64,000 nucleotides of DNA from Synanceia verrucosa. Its lineage: Eukaryota; Chordata; Actinopteri; Perciformes; Synanceiidae. The notes under the pieces are model-generated. The model worked only from the letters and a program-made list of their open reading frames with translations, searched no databases and was not told where the DNA came from. How positions within the stretch are numbered: position 1 is the stretch's first letter; each line of letters opens with the position of its first letter. Positions 50,414 to 61,930 of the stretch are shown here, in pieces. The position numbers were made by a program, and so were the translations under genes. The stretch is from contig CM056562.1 of assembly GCA_029721515.1 (NCBI GenBank), positions 3,093,593 through 3,157,592 of the forward strand. Reading direction: 5' to 3'.

Positions 50414-51510
50414 TTTCTGTTTAGGCTGGCGATGGACGGTGTGTGGGCAGGGTCAAATTACACAGAGCCGCGTTTACTGGATACACTAATGAGCGTCATA
50501 ATTCATCAATATTTATATACTTTGTTTTATTATCACAACTATGTTATGTGACGTTACAAGAAATTCATTGCCAAGCCCTCACAGTTTGGCAATAATTTAC
50601 AACCGGATATATATATTGTAGATCCATGTATATATTTATCTTTTTGCTATTTTCCTTCATATATCATTTGAACTTTTCATCTCACATACACGAAGTTATG
50701 TTGAGCTGAGATGCTGTATTTTTATTCTATGTTGGTACAAAAAGATTGCTGTTAACATATGTGAAAACAGACCTGGCCAGTAAAGCTGATACTAATACAG
50801 TTTGATGTAGACAATAAGTACAAATACTACAGTGTGACAAACAGTCTACTGCATTAGCCTACCAGTACTGCAGGCAACGTGCCATGTTGAGTAAAAATAC
50901 AGAGGCAGAGCAAAATGTCATTTACTTGTGCCATAGTACTAAAACTTGCACCTCCTGTGTTGCATATGTTATTGCTGGCTTGTATTTTTAGCAGCTGTTG
51001 TGGAGCTATTCTGCACTCCTTTGGCTTATATACTGTACCACTGTATCATATATTAAACGATCATATAGTTTATGTGTGTGTAAAATGTTTATCTGCAAGA
51101 TAAGCACTAAATATAGATGTCTGGAGTGGTTGGGGTGGAGATGTTAAGTTTGAGTACTCATGTCATGTACAAATACCTCAACGGTGTAGCCTTGCTACTT
51201 TAATACAGTAAAGTCAAGTTCTTTATATAGTATTATAATGTACGCCTAATGAGAATGTTTGCCTACTCTCCGCCACTGCTGACTACACTTGTGTACATGC
51301 CTTGTGTGTTATGCCATCACTGTTTTCTGCAAGGATTCAATGAATCATCTTATCTTGTTTAAATTGGCCCAGCCTTAAATATTCAGAGTCAAGGCTTTGG
51401 CATTGAAGGAGCTGCATAAAAGTGTCTCCCTGCAGCAGCTCAGGGCCTTGCTGCAGAGCTCCTGTCTGTGATGCTTGGCCTCCGCTGAACCAGACCCCTC
51501 TGTCAGGGCT
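50414..51510. promoter_or_regulatory. Shared upstream region between divergent borcs7 and cyp17a1
   Basis: This 1.1-kb stretch separates two start codons that point away from each other. Next to borcs7 it is moderately GC-rich with no TATA box and a YY1-like AAAATGGCG over the start codon, typical of a housekeeping gene. Next to cyp17a1 it is AT-rich with a TATA-like box, typical of a regulated gene. I see no transposon remnant in it. Confidence 0.5.
51389..51422 (+). promoter_or_regulatory. Putative cyp17a1 core promoter: SF-1-like site and TATA-like box
   Basis: TCAAGGCTT at 51389-51397 is one or two changes from the NR5A1 (SF-1) consensus YCAAGGYCR. CATAAAAG at 51415-51422 resembles a TATA box and lies about 90 bp before the initiator codon. 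SF-1 control of CYP17A1 is established in vertebrates. That these particular sites are used is inference. Confidence 0.4.
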
Positions 51511-53283
51511 ATGGCTTGGTTTCTGTGTCTGTGTGTGCTTTTGGTCATGGGTCTATCTTTGTTAGCGCTGCATTTGAAGCTCAGGGTGTTGGTGCATGGC
51601 TCTCGGGAACTTCCACACCTTCCAGCACTACCTATAATTGGCAGTCTGCTGAGTCTGTGGAGCCCACACCCTCCTCATGTGCTCTTCAAAGAACTGCAGC
51701 AGAAATATGGACAGACATACTCGCTGATGATGGGCTCCCATTGTGTCATCGTGGTCAACCAGCACACACACGCCAAAGAAGTGCTGCTGAAGAAGGGAAA
51801 GATATTTGCAGGAAGACCCAGAACAGTGCGTATACCTCTTCTTCATTGCATTCTTCTTCTTCTTCTTCTATTAGCAGCAGCAGCAGCAGCAGTAGTCATT
51901 TGTTTTTCTTTTCTCCATTGTGTGTGTGATGAAGGTAACCACAGATATTCTGACCAGAGATGGGAAAGACATTGCATTTGGAGACTACAGTGCTACCTGG
52001 AGGTTCCACAGGAAAATAGTCCATGGAGCTCTGTGCATGTTTGGAGAGGGTTCTGCCTCCATTGAGAAGATCAGTGAGTGCCGTTCACTTTTTCACTTAA
52101 TATGAGGGTGAAAGAGTGCATGTGCTGTTCTCCTCATGTCTGCGTGGGTTCTCTCTGGAACTCCGGCTTCCTCCCACCATCCAAAAACATGCATGGGGAT
52201 TAGGTTAATTGGCTAATTTAAACTGACTGTAGGTGTGAATGTGAGTGTGAGTGGTTGTCTGTCTCTATGTGTCCTGTGATGAACTGGAGACTTGTCCAGG
52301 GTGTACCCTGCCTTTCACCCTAAGACAACTGGGATAGGCTCCAGTACCCCCACGACCCTATGAGGATAAGAGGTAGATAATGGATGAATGGATGGATGGA
52401 TGGATGGATGGATGGAAGAGTGCGCCCTCACTGCTATGGCAAACACATTTAAGCAGACAGTATTAATGATGACTGTTGGAGGTTCTGTCTGACACAATGA
52501 TCAGTTCAAGGTTCAGTTCTCCCATTACCAAGATACAGACACAACAATTAATCAAAAACAAGCTTCAAGCTGAAATAATATGTTTGATTATCTCTCAATG
52601 TGTCAAAAATCTTAAAATGGAATGCCTAAATTTAGAATCCAATATCAAAGATGTCCTATATCTTATCTGTCTTTTAGAAACTTCTATGAAAAAAATGTAG
52701 ACATGAGAAAGAACCCAGCGTGAAACAGATTCTTGTAGATTCTTCCAGAAGGATGTGATTATTAATAAACTTTATTTCAGCAACAAATCAACAAAAACAA
52801 TACAATATCATTATTCATTCATTTGCCAATTATTTTTACATATAAAAAGTTTTTAAAAGTAAGAACTGTTTTTGACATTTTTACATAAAACATTGTTATG
52901 GTCAATAATTGAATAACAGTTAGTTTAGTTTCTGTCCACTCTCCACTCACAGCTCTGTTTCAGTGTCATTGTATTATGGGATATTTGGGCTGGATGCGGG
53001 ATAAGGACATGAGAGGACAATGGGACAATGACATGTGTGAGGTGTAGTGGAGGGTCATGGGTAAAGTTTCTTTATGTCTTTATATATCAGTGCTCACATG
53101 TCGATGTTATTACAATACTTGCATATGGAAGCATGCCTCATCAGGTGAAGAGTATGTGGATGAAATTACCTGCATGATGGTGGCAGGAAGCAACTTTTAG
53201 TCAAGGACTGTACTCCATCTTATTTCACTGTATGAATCTGCCCCACTAAAAATATCTTACTACATTTATTCAACATCTTTAGT

Positions 53284-53345
<62 letters not shown>

Positions 53346-56300
53346 TAAGTCAAAAAGTTCTGGCTTTACAGTCCAAAAGTTTTACTGTTAAACCTGGCAA
53401 TAATGAATGGTTTATTACGTTCCTAAAACAGTTCTATCAGGCTTTGATACACACAATATACAATAAAAATATGTGATTATTTCGTGATGTTTTCAGAGAG
53501 TAAACAGGTCAGTGAGTGACGAGGTGTGTGTCCTCTGTGTCCTCTCAGTCTATGCAGAGGCTCAGTCTCTGTGCTCTGTCCTGTCTGAGACAGCAGCTGG
53601 ACTGACCTTGGATCTGTCTCCAGAGCTGACTCGGGCTGTCACCAACGTCATCTGTTCGCTCTGCTTCAACTCCTCTTACTGCCGAGGAAACCAAGAGTTT
53701 GAGGCCATGCTGAGCTACAGCCAGGGCATCGTGGACACGGTGGCGAAGGACAGCCTAGTGGACATCTTCCCCTGGTTACAGGTAGACAACATTAGATTAA
53801 CAGTATGAGATGCAAAAAACAAGATGATGTCATCAGTACTTTTTCAACATCAATGTGTTATTATCATGCAATTAGACCAAGATGACACATTGCACTGACA
53901 TACAGTAGTTGACAGTAATTAATGATTGCTTGATTATATGCTTGATTTTATGAACTTGAACTTATTATATTATGATTTTTTTCCAGCATTATGCATGATG
54001 GCGACTTTTTTTCATTCACATTTTTTTCAAATTTTGCGTACTAAAAAGTACCCCTAGGATTACTCACATCCCTGTTGGAGAAACGCAGTAGGAGCTGCAC
54101 CTGTACTGATTCAAATTTAGTCTTTATTTTTTTATGACAAGTTAAAAAGGGGATATTTAAACTTAATATAAGCATTCAGCTCTACTCAATTCAGATAATT
54201 ATGAGAATCATGGGAAAACAAAAGAAGATTGTGAGATTGAAAATATTCTTAGAGCTTGTTGTTTGTCATATGACTGTCGTTGTTATTATACTATAAATGT
54301 ACCTTTGTGTATTTGAGACGTGTCTTTGTGTCACAGATCTTTCCTAATGCAGACCTGCGTCTTCTAAAACACTGTGTTTCCATCAGAGACAAACTCCTAC
54401 AGAAGAAATACGATGAACACAAGGTACAGTCGGTCTCTAATAACATGTGCTGAACTGAAGAGGTTAAGATGGTTAAGATTTAGGAGTGATATAGTGTAGC
54501 TGGTAAGTCAACTCAAGCTGTGTCAACTGTCATGTCTTCCTGGAGTGTGTCACTAAATATGTGGAAATGGACACAGTGGCACACTTTCTGTTACTTCTTT
54601 TAATGAGATCAGACCAAAAATTAACACACTTTTAGTGAGAACACATCAGATGAGCTGAACAGAACTGTACAGTTGTTTTCTGTGTAGTGTAAGATAAAGA
54701 TCATGCCGTTAAGCGGTATCACGGAGTATTATTTTTCCAATAAGAAAGTCATATTTGACTGGTTTAAACTCTGTCAGTTTGTGTCAGCAGGGGCTTATGA
54801 CCTCTACCCTGCTATGTACATAACTGTAAATCACTACTTGGCTCCTTTCTTAAAAGTCAATGAGTGGGTTGTGTATCAGAGCATTGTTGAAGATGTTCAT
54901 AGAACATTTAAAAGTGATGAGACCTGTTCTTTGTTATATTGTACACAGTTTTGTACAAATCAGAAACAGTTTGAGGCAACAGTCTGGTAGGGAATTATTT
55001 TGAAGCCGTGGCTCAAGATAGACAGCCTGATATGACAGAATATATGATTTCATGCTGTGAAATCTGCTTTTAAGGGGTTTCAATAGGGACATTATTCTCC
55101 TGAATTGTTTGTATTTTGGTCACATAGTTTATAATGGACTTATTACAGGAGCTGAGGTTGAATTTCCAGAATTTGAAAATAATTACTCAAACCAAACTAA
55201 AAAATGTTCTGAGAAAACACTGGAAAAATAGGAAATATATCTAAAATTTCATGCGAGCACAATAATGGCCATCACGATCACGATTCTGACATGCTTCTCT
55301 CTGACAGTCACTTTAAGTTGCTTAATGCAGTCCTCATCACATACAGTACAGTGTATAGTGAGTAGAGTAGCGATGAATATTGACCCAGTGCCCCCCTCCA
55401 CAGGCAGACTACAGTGACCACGTTCAAAGAGACCTGCTGGACGCCCTGCTGAGAGCCAAACGCAGCGCTGAGAACAACAACACAGCAGAGATCAGTGCAG
55501 AGTCTGTGGGCCTCAGTGACAGCCACCTCCTCATGACTGTGGGAGACATCTTTGGAGCCGGCGTGGAGACCACCACCACCGTGCTGAAATGGGCCATCAT
55601 CTACCTCATCCATCACCCACAGGTAAGGAGAGCAGCAGCAGTGTGGATTTACCCTCAGTGTAAAAAGCTGTAGATGATAGAATGCTTTTATTGAGCCATA
55701 TTGTTTGTATATCTTTGGCATTTCTTTACTTTATAAATATGTATGAAATATTTCAATCCACCAGAAAAATGTCATTTCATTTCCACAGGTTCACTTCTCC
55801 TTTTGTGAATCTTGGTCATTGTTGTGGATAAGTATGTTTTAAACTACTATATGTCAGCTTTATTGACATCCTATCACAGTCAGCAGCTGTAGCTATTGCC
55901 ATATTTGGAATTTCAGACCACAGCGATTGAAATGAAGTAATATTCTTTTAGCACAGTGTACGTTAATGAGTCCCGTGTCACATTAAGGCCCTGTGGTCTC
56001 TCTGCGCTCCTCATGTGAATAGACAGATCGGCAGATGGGAGCCTTGTGGCAAAGAAGCAGCTCTGTGAGCTGCTATCCTGTCCTTATAACTCTATTCTAT
56101 TAAAATATATCTTATCTAGGCTATAGACAACCATCAAATACAGGAAGTGAATTTATTTTTGAGCTTTTCTATTGTGATAGAGACAGTATAGTTATGAAAG
56201 GGAAGAGAGATAGGGGATGACATGCAGCAAAGGGGCATATAACCACAGAATAACTAGAAACACATGTGTGAAGTTCTAACAGATAAATTTAATCCTATTT

Positions 56301-58548
56301 CAGTATTTTAAGTATTATCGAACCAATAATTCATATCAGTTTTAAAAAGCAACGTAACACTAAATACATTATTTTGGATGAGTATAATATATGACCTGGT
56401 GCCAGTCTATTGAATCCCAAGTATCAGATATTTACAGAATAATTACACTTTAATTTGATAAATTACGTTTAACAGCTCTGAGCAATTTGCCTTCTTTTTG
56501 CAGAGAGAGGGAGGATTATTTTTCTTTTTATATAATAACCTTACATGTTTATGACTGGAGCTCCAGACCGGGGGGTTGGGGCTCCGTGGTGATAGTGGCC
56601 GCCTGGGAGTTGACCCATTCTGCTTACCGTAGTTCCAACTATGTTGCAATGCATGCAAAGTCAAATTTAACCACTAGATGGGAGAAAAAAAATACATAGT
56701 GTCCATTTAAGGGAATGTTATGTCAAATGTCTGCATAATACTTCATTTAAAAATATGCAGGTAGCACAGGAGCAGCACAGTTATTGGTGCATTTCTCCTT
56801 TTGCAGGTGCTTTGAGGATTGCACCTTTTGTTTTTGTGTAATTTGTGCAGGTTTAATGGCTGCAAAAGCTGCACTATCTGTGGGTCTGATTTGAACCCAG
56901 GTCCTGCAATAAGGCTTCAGTCTGGGTACAGGGAGTGCCTACTCGACCAGGTTAGCTCACTGGGCACTCACAGAAGTGCCTTATTATTATGCTGACAGTT
57001 ATTGTGACAGTGTTTTGGTTTTGGAGCTCTGCACAGAGCTGACATCATCTGCATGCTGTCACCCCGAACTCTAGACCCTTCTTGCCTGGCAAAGGAGGCA
57101 GTGTTGGCGACATTGAGGTCCCTACTACCCTGGACCACCAGTGCAATTACCTCATATTTTGATGCTGATAAAATGTACTCAGGTGGTGTAGTGGTTAGCA
57201 CTGTCGCCTCACAGCAAGAAGGTACCGGGTTTGATTCCCGGCCCGGGGCCTTTCTATGTGGAGTTTGCATGTTCTCCCCGTGTCTGTGTGGGTTCTCTGG
57301 TACTCCGGCTTCCTCCCACCATCCAAAAACATGCATGGGGATTAGGTTAATTGGCAATGTGTCCTGTGATGATAGTCTCCAGCCCCACCACACACACACC
57401 CATATACTGTATATACTGTTTGTATGTATCAGTGTGAAATTATCTCCTGATTGAATTGTTGCATTGCATTATACTAGAAAGTGTGTGTGTGTGTGTGTGT
57501 GTGTAGGTGCAGAGACGTATCCAGGTGGAGCTGGACAGTAAGGTAGGGAGGGACCGGCCACCCCAGCTCAGTGACAGAGGCAATCTGCCCTACCTGGAGG
57601 CCACCATCAGGGAGGTGCTACGGATCCGCCCTGTGGCTCCTCTGCTCATTCCCCATGTGGCCCTCAGTGACACCAGGTACACTAAACACATGACACTTCA
57701 GGGCTTCAGGGCTAACAGTGCAGCGGATCAATACAGCAACACTCATGTCATAGTAACTGATTTTGTTCATGATTTAGTCCTTCAAAAGCTCTTTGTTTGA
57801 TGTGCAGCCATGCAAACCTGAGAACATTAAGCTTGAGAGGACACTGCTCTTCTCTGTCTGTGTCTCTATAGTATTGGGGATTTCACCGTGAAGAAAGGAA
57901 CTCGAGTCATCATCAACCTGTGGTCGCTGCACCACGATGAGAAGGAATGGAAAAACCCCGAGCTCTTTGACCCTGGTGAGAGGAAGCTGCTGTTCTGTGA
58001 TGCACTGTCCTGACAAGTATCCAGCTTTTGAATGGTTTAAATTGAACTTAAATTGGCCACCTGTGGAACAATCTGGATGTTGTCTCTCATACTGTAAACA
58101 ATGAGCTGGGCACAGCAATGACGCCCCATTTGTTGTTGCATGATAGTCAGTGTCTTCCAAGATTGAAGCAGCTTGGCCCTCGTTACTGGTTGAACCCTGA
58201 TTGTGAGGCTTGAACTGCAGTTTTGCATTAGCGTGTTGATGCTAATCCCCATGCTGTTGGTCTGCAGGTCGGTTCTTGAACAGTGAAGGCACCGGCCTGG
58301 TCATCCCGTCGTCCAGCTTCCTGCCGTTCGGTGCTGGGGTCAGGGTGTGTCTGGGCGAGGCCTTGGCTAAGATGGAGCTCTTCCTCTTCCTGTCATGTAT
58401 CCTACAGCGCTTCACTCTCGGTGTCCCAGCCGGCCACTCACTGCCCAGTCTGGAGGGCAAGTTTGGTGTCGTCCTGCAGCCGGCCAAGCACACGGTGAAC
58501 GCTACACCCAGACTAGGCTGGGAGAGCAAAAAGTGCCATCCATGTTGA
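51511..58548 (+). CDS. cyp17a1: Steroid 17-alpha-hydroxylase/17,20-lyase (cytochrome P450 17A1), complete, 8 exons
   Basis: Exons: 51511-51825, 51935-52073, 53549-53781, 54337-54423, 55404-55622, 57507-57676, 57872-57975, 58268-58548; phases join to 515 residues. The enzyme 17-hydroxylates pregnenolone and progesterone and cleaves the product to C19 steroids in the endoplasmic reticulum of steroidogenic cells. Visible features: an N-terminal hydrophobic anchor (about residues 2-22), a proline-rich hinge (LPHLPALPIIGSLL), the I-helix GAGVETTTT (309-317), the K-helix EVLR (367-370), and the heme loop PFGAGVRVCLGEA with ligand Cys450. These sit a constant eight residues above the human numbering. 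Arg355 and Arg366 match human Arg347 and Arg358, which are needed for lyase activity with cytochrome b5. That and the borcs7 neighbour favour cyp17a1 over the teleost paralogue cyp17a2. The initiator at 51511 was chosen because it starts the anchor (MAWFLCLCVLL); the upstream frame has only non-ATG codons. Intron 1 is just 109 bp. Confidence 0.95.
52113..52416 (+). mobile_element. SINE S1, 5'-truncated, with (ATGG)n tail, in cyp17a1 intron 2
   Basis: It contains GTCTGCGTGGGTTCTCTCTG, TCCTCCCACCATCCAAAAAC, GGGATTAGGTTAATTGGC, CCTGTGATGAACTGGAGAC and ends GGATGGATGGATGG. The tRNA-like head is missing. It starts about 40 bp after exon 2. Confidence 0.8.
53285..53345. repeat. (GATA)n microsatellite in cyp17a1 intron 2
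   Basis: About 15 perfect GATA units. Confidence 0.95.
56552..56710 (-). mobile_element. Family E MITE fragment in cyp17a1 intron 5
   Basis: On the minus strand it reads TTAAATGGACACTATGTATT, CCATCTAGTGGTTAAATTTG, GCATGCATTGCAACATAG and GGTCAACTCCCAGGCGGCC, collinear with the left part of 48643-49353. Confidence 0.75.
57180..57385 (+). mobile_element. SINE S1, internally deleted, in cyp17a1 intron 5
   Basis: GGTGGTGTAGTGGTTAGC, CTGTCGCCTCACAGCAAG and GGGTTTGATTCCCGG form the tRNA-like head. After GGATTAGGTTAATTGGC the sequence jumps to TGTCCTGTGATGA, so about 60 bp is missing. Confidence 0.75.
57482..57505. repeat. (GT)n run forming the 3' end of cyp17a1 intron 5
   Basis: The GT run extends directly to the TAG acceptor of exon 6, leaving no ordinary pyrimidine tract. 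Confidence 0.9.
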
Positions 58549-58793
58549 GACTTTTCAGCCAAACATGCAGAGCATCATGCAGGCAGATGATCAAGCTTGT
58601 GGAAGTGAACCAGGTGTTATAGATGTCACATTCTGTCTCCCCTGTTCCTCCTCTGTTGCTTTCACTTACGACTAATTGTTCTGGTTTGTTATTTGGACTC
58701 ATGTCAAGTGATGAATCTTCTGTGGTCGAGCAAAGGTCGATTTGCAGTATTGCATAGAGCATTTACAGTATAGTTAGCATTTTTGCACTCCTA

Positions 58794-59340
58794 TGGCGCT
58801 TTTCCACAGGCGTGGTATGGTACAGTACGGTATGGCACGGCTCTACACGGTTGTGGTGCTCTTCCACTCATGCCCTGGCTCCAAGTAAGCCGAAGCGATA
58901 CTGAAACGTGACGTCAGCTGACTGCCTTCCACTGATTGGCTAATGAGTGTTGTCATTGGAAGCATCATTGGATGCGGGACAAGACTATAAAAGACAAACA
59001 CAACTCAACCCCGCCATTTTTAAAACCGGCTTCACTATTGTTACACAAGGAAATGGCTTCATAGAAAACAACACCATGGTCAGTCAAGGACAAAAAAACA
59101 CAGAGTGAGCAACAAATACATGATCACTACGGTGTCCTCCATTGTTTGTGATAGTAGAGTTGTTTTTTTGTTTTCTGTGTCGCACGTAAATTACGTCACG
59201 GCAGTTTTGCGCTGCCGTATGATGACCCCACCCACACCGAGGAGGTACTATGAGGTACTCAGTTGTAATGGAAAAGCAACAAAACTGGGCCGCACGGTGC
59301 CGTACTGTGCCATGTCGTTACTGTGTAGTGGAAAAGCGCC
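58794..59340 (+). mobile_element. Miniature DNA transposon, family A, complete (547 bp)
   Basis: Terminal inverted repeats TGGCGCTTTTCCAC and GTGGAAAAGCGCCA are perfect over 14 bp. Subterminal GGTATGG/TACGG motifs repeat on both sides. Flanks are CTA and TTA, so a 2-3 bp TA-type target duplication (PIF/Harbinger-like) is possible but not proved. It lies just beyond the cyp17a1 coding end. There is no transposase frame. Confidence 0.75.
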
Positions 59341-59545
59341 ATTAGATAACTCCTGTGGTTAAAATGAGTTTAAGATATTTAAACATTTTGTTTTATGTAT
59401 TTATATATAAATAATCCCACTCTAACTGGCAAATTGATAGCTGACAACACAGAGGTACAAACATCGTTATACTATCGGCTCACAATCAGGATCACTGTGT
59501 CTAATTTGATGATGCATGTGTTTCATTTGCTTGTGGTTGAGTGAT

Positions 59546-59551
59546 AATAAA
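59546..59551 (+). terminator. Candidate cyp17a1 polyadenylation signal AATAAA
   Basis: This is the first AATAAA I found downstream of the cyp17a1 stop codon (58548), about 1 kb away. If it is used, the miniature element at 58794-59340 would lie inside the 3' UTR. A transcript end cannot be proved from sequence alone. Confidence 0.35.
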
Positions 59552-60954
59552 GTCTTGACAGAAAGTCTTTGGTGACTCGACAGGGAGATTTTTCAGTTGT
59601 TATGAATAAATAACAAAGATGATAAGAGGTAAGAGGTGCTAAGAGGTGATCCATCATAATGAGCATGACAGATATATCAGTTAGGCTCAGTGGAGACATC
59701 AGATAAGTAACATGCACCTTATGTAAAACAGAATTTATTTATCACTGAAGTACAGGTTTCCTTTATAATAATGGATGAGACTGCTGACATCACTGTCACT
59801 GTGTCTGGAAACAGGGGAACTTTTCGTTGTATTTTGCAGGGAACACACTTTTTTAGCTGCTCAGGATTTTTTTGAGAATTTCAGTGACTATCCTGACTTT
59901 AGTGTTATGATTGTGTGTTAAATATATGTGGTGTTACTTCTTCACTGTGTTTTTGTATTAATGTCCCAGTCAACTGCTTTTGTAGTAGCATACATGTGCC
60001 ATCAGATGGAGACAGCTACATTAAGGTTTAGCATAATAAACTTCTATGATCTATGTTCTATGGCAGCATGATATTGTTACATAAGAATTTAACAAGCAAA
60101 CCCTACATATTCAAATACCCATATGACACTGTCTAATATGTCTGCTTCCATCAAGCATCTAATCAACACCGTTCACTTCTATAGAATTTATGGAAAGTTT
60201 CCCCATCATATCCAGGATGCAGAGAGAATGAAACATTGACAGCTTTTGTTTGTTTATAACAACTTAAATGTGAGGAAATTATAAAAGTAATAATGCCATT
60301 TGAGGATTCTTTTCCTTTAATTTGACCAGAACTGCACTTATAATTGAGTAGGAGTTCCCAAGACAATTATATATTATATTTTATTAATCCTGACAGAGAG
60401 CAGCATGTGTTAGCATATGTTAAACATGCAGAAATAAGAGCAGCAGAGCACACAGAGGAGAAATATCGAGGGAAAAATACATTCTCTAAATAGTGCAAAT
60501 AACCCTAACCCTAACCTTAACGTTGTCATTGACTATTGATCAGAGATTTAACTTAAATGTTAAAGGGGAAGTGCCGTTTTGTACAAATTGCACCTTATTT
60601 CTGTGACAAAATACTGTCATTTTCTCACCCATTTCACTTTGGAATCATTTGGAGTATTTCTGACGATATTTGGATTTGATGATATCCAATTAACAGGAGT
60701 GAATGGGGCACTGAAATGCAGCCAGTAAATGACACAAACTGGACCAATAAGATGGGCTACACTATTACTATTCTCATTTGAGTCAGAAATTGTCAGTAAC
60801 TTGATAAAATTCAATCTGTAAACAGCTTTCAGAACTGCACAGCAGAACAGACTTGACATTGCTATTGTATATGAGCATCTTGGTTTTAAGGTTCTATTAT
60901 TTGGATATCCAGATGGAACAGAGTTGGGAGAAGGTACCCTGAGCCTTTCCCAGT

Positions 60955-61560
60955 CTTGCTTTTTATGTCTTTTGATGCCCCGCTGTCCTTACTAATGATG
61001 CTGCCTGGAGAGGTGAAATCTTCCACAAACTCAAGTGGTTTCACAGCAATAAGGATGGGTCCTGTGGGGACTGTGGGAATTGACACATACATTGTGGGAA
61101 TTGACACACAACACTTGTGTTTTGGACATGTTGATGCTGAGTCCAACCTGTCTGGCAAAGTCATTAAGCCTGTCAGTTTTAGTCTGCATGTTGTAATGGT
61201 AGCTTGACAGGAGAGCAAGATCATCAGCAAAGTCGAGATCTTCCAGCTGAGAGAATAGGATCCATTGGATGCCTCTGGTCTGTCGGTTGTTGTGTTGGTG
61301 GTGATCCAGTCTATGGCAATAAGGAAGCGGATGGGAGAGATGATGCACTCGTCTCACTCCCAACTGCACAGGAAACCACTCAGAGAGGCTATTTCCCATG
61401 ATGACACTACACTCAAACTGTTCATAGAATGATTTTATGATGGATATTATTTTAGATCCCATAGGAATGCAGTATCTTCCAGAGGGTGTCTCGATGGACA
61501 CTGTCAAAAGCCTTCCTGAAGTCTACAAAGTTGATGTAGAGGGGTATGTTTCATTCCAGG
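60955..61560 (-). mobile_element. Non-LTR retrotransposon fragment, reverse-transcriptase domain, frameshifted
   Basis: On the minus strand one frame reads YINFVDFRKAFDSVHRDTLW (motif A region of reverse transcriptase). The next frame continues with SKIISIIKSFYEQFECSV, SLSEWFPVQLGVR and LEDLDFADDLALLSS (the FADD catalytic motif), then NDFARQVGLSINMSKTQV. At least one frameshift separates them. The fragment is non-functional. The exact LINE clade is uncertain. Confidence 0.8.
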
Positions 61561-61930
61561 TTTTAGGCCCCAGTAGCCCCATTTTGGTTTTAGGCCCCAG
61601 TAGGCCCTCTCACACTCATGGCTTCCTTGTGGCTATCACCCAGGGAATCTGGGTGGTCAAGTTCTACTATGGGCCCGATGACACTTGGGTTACTCATTGT
61701 AGTTTCTGTAACAAAAGTTTTTTTTATGGGGTTGTGTTGTTTGCGCCATGTCCGACCCTCAACCTGGAGGGCCAGTGTGCTGCCTTTTGTCTCACTTAAA
61801 CCTGTCAGGAGCAATAGGCTCCCCCCAGCATAGCTCTCAAGATCATAGAAGCACCCAAACTTCTCCACCACAACAAGGTAACAACACAGGGAGTGTTGCT
61901 ATAGTTGAGAATGCTATAGTACTCATTACT

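Noticed and set aside
51475..52065. A longer cyp17a1 N-terminus beginning at 51475 and reading through intron 1
   Set aside because: It starts at TTG, not ATG, and the frame past 51825 departs from the P450 family exactly at a GTGCGT donor; exon 2 resumes homology at 51935.
54703..54990. 95-codon plus-strand frame in cyp17a1 intron 4
   Set aside because: It does not match P450 sequence and the flanking exons 4 and 5 join in phase without it.
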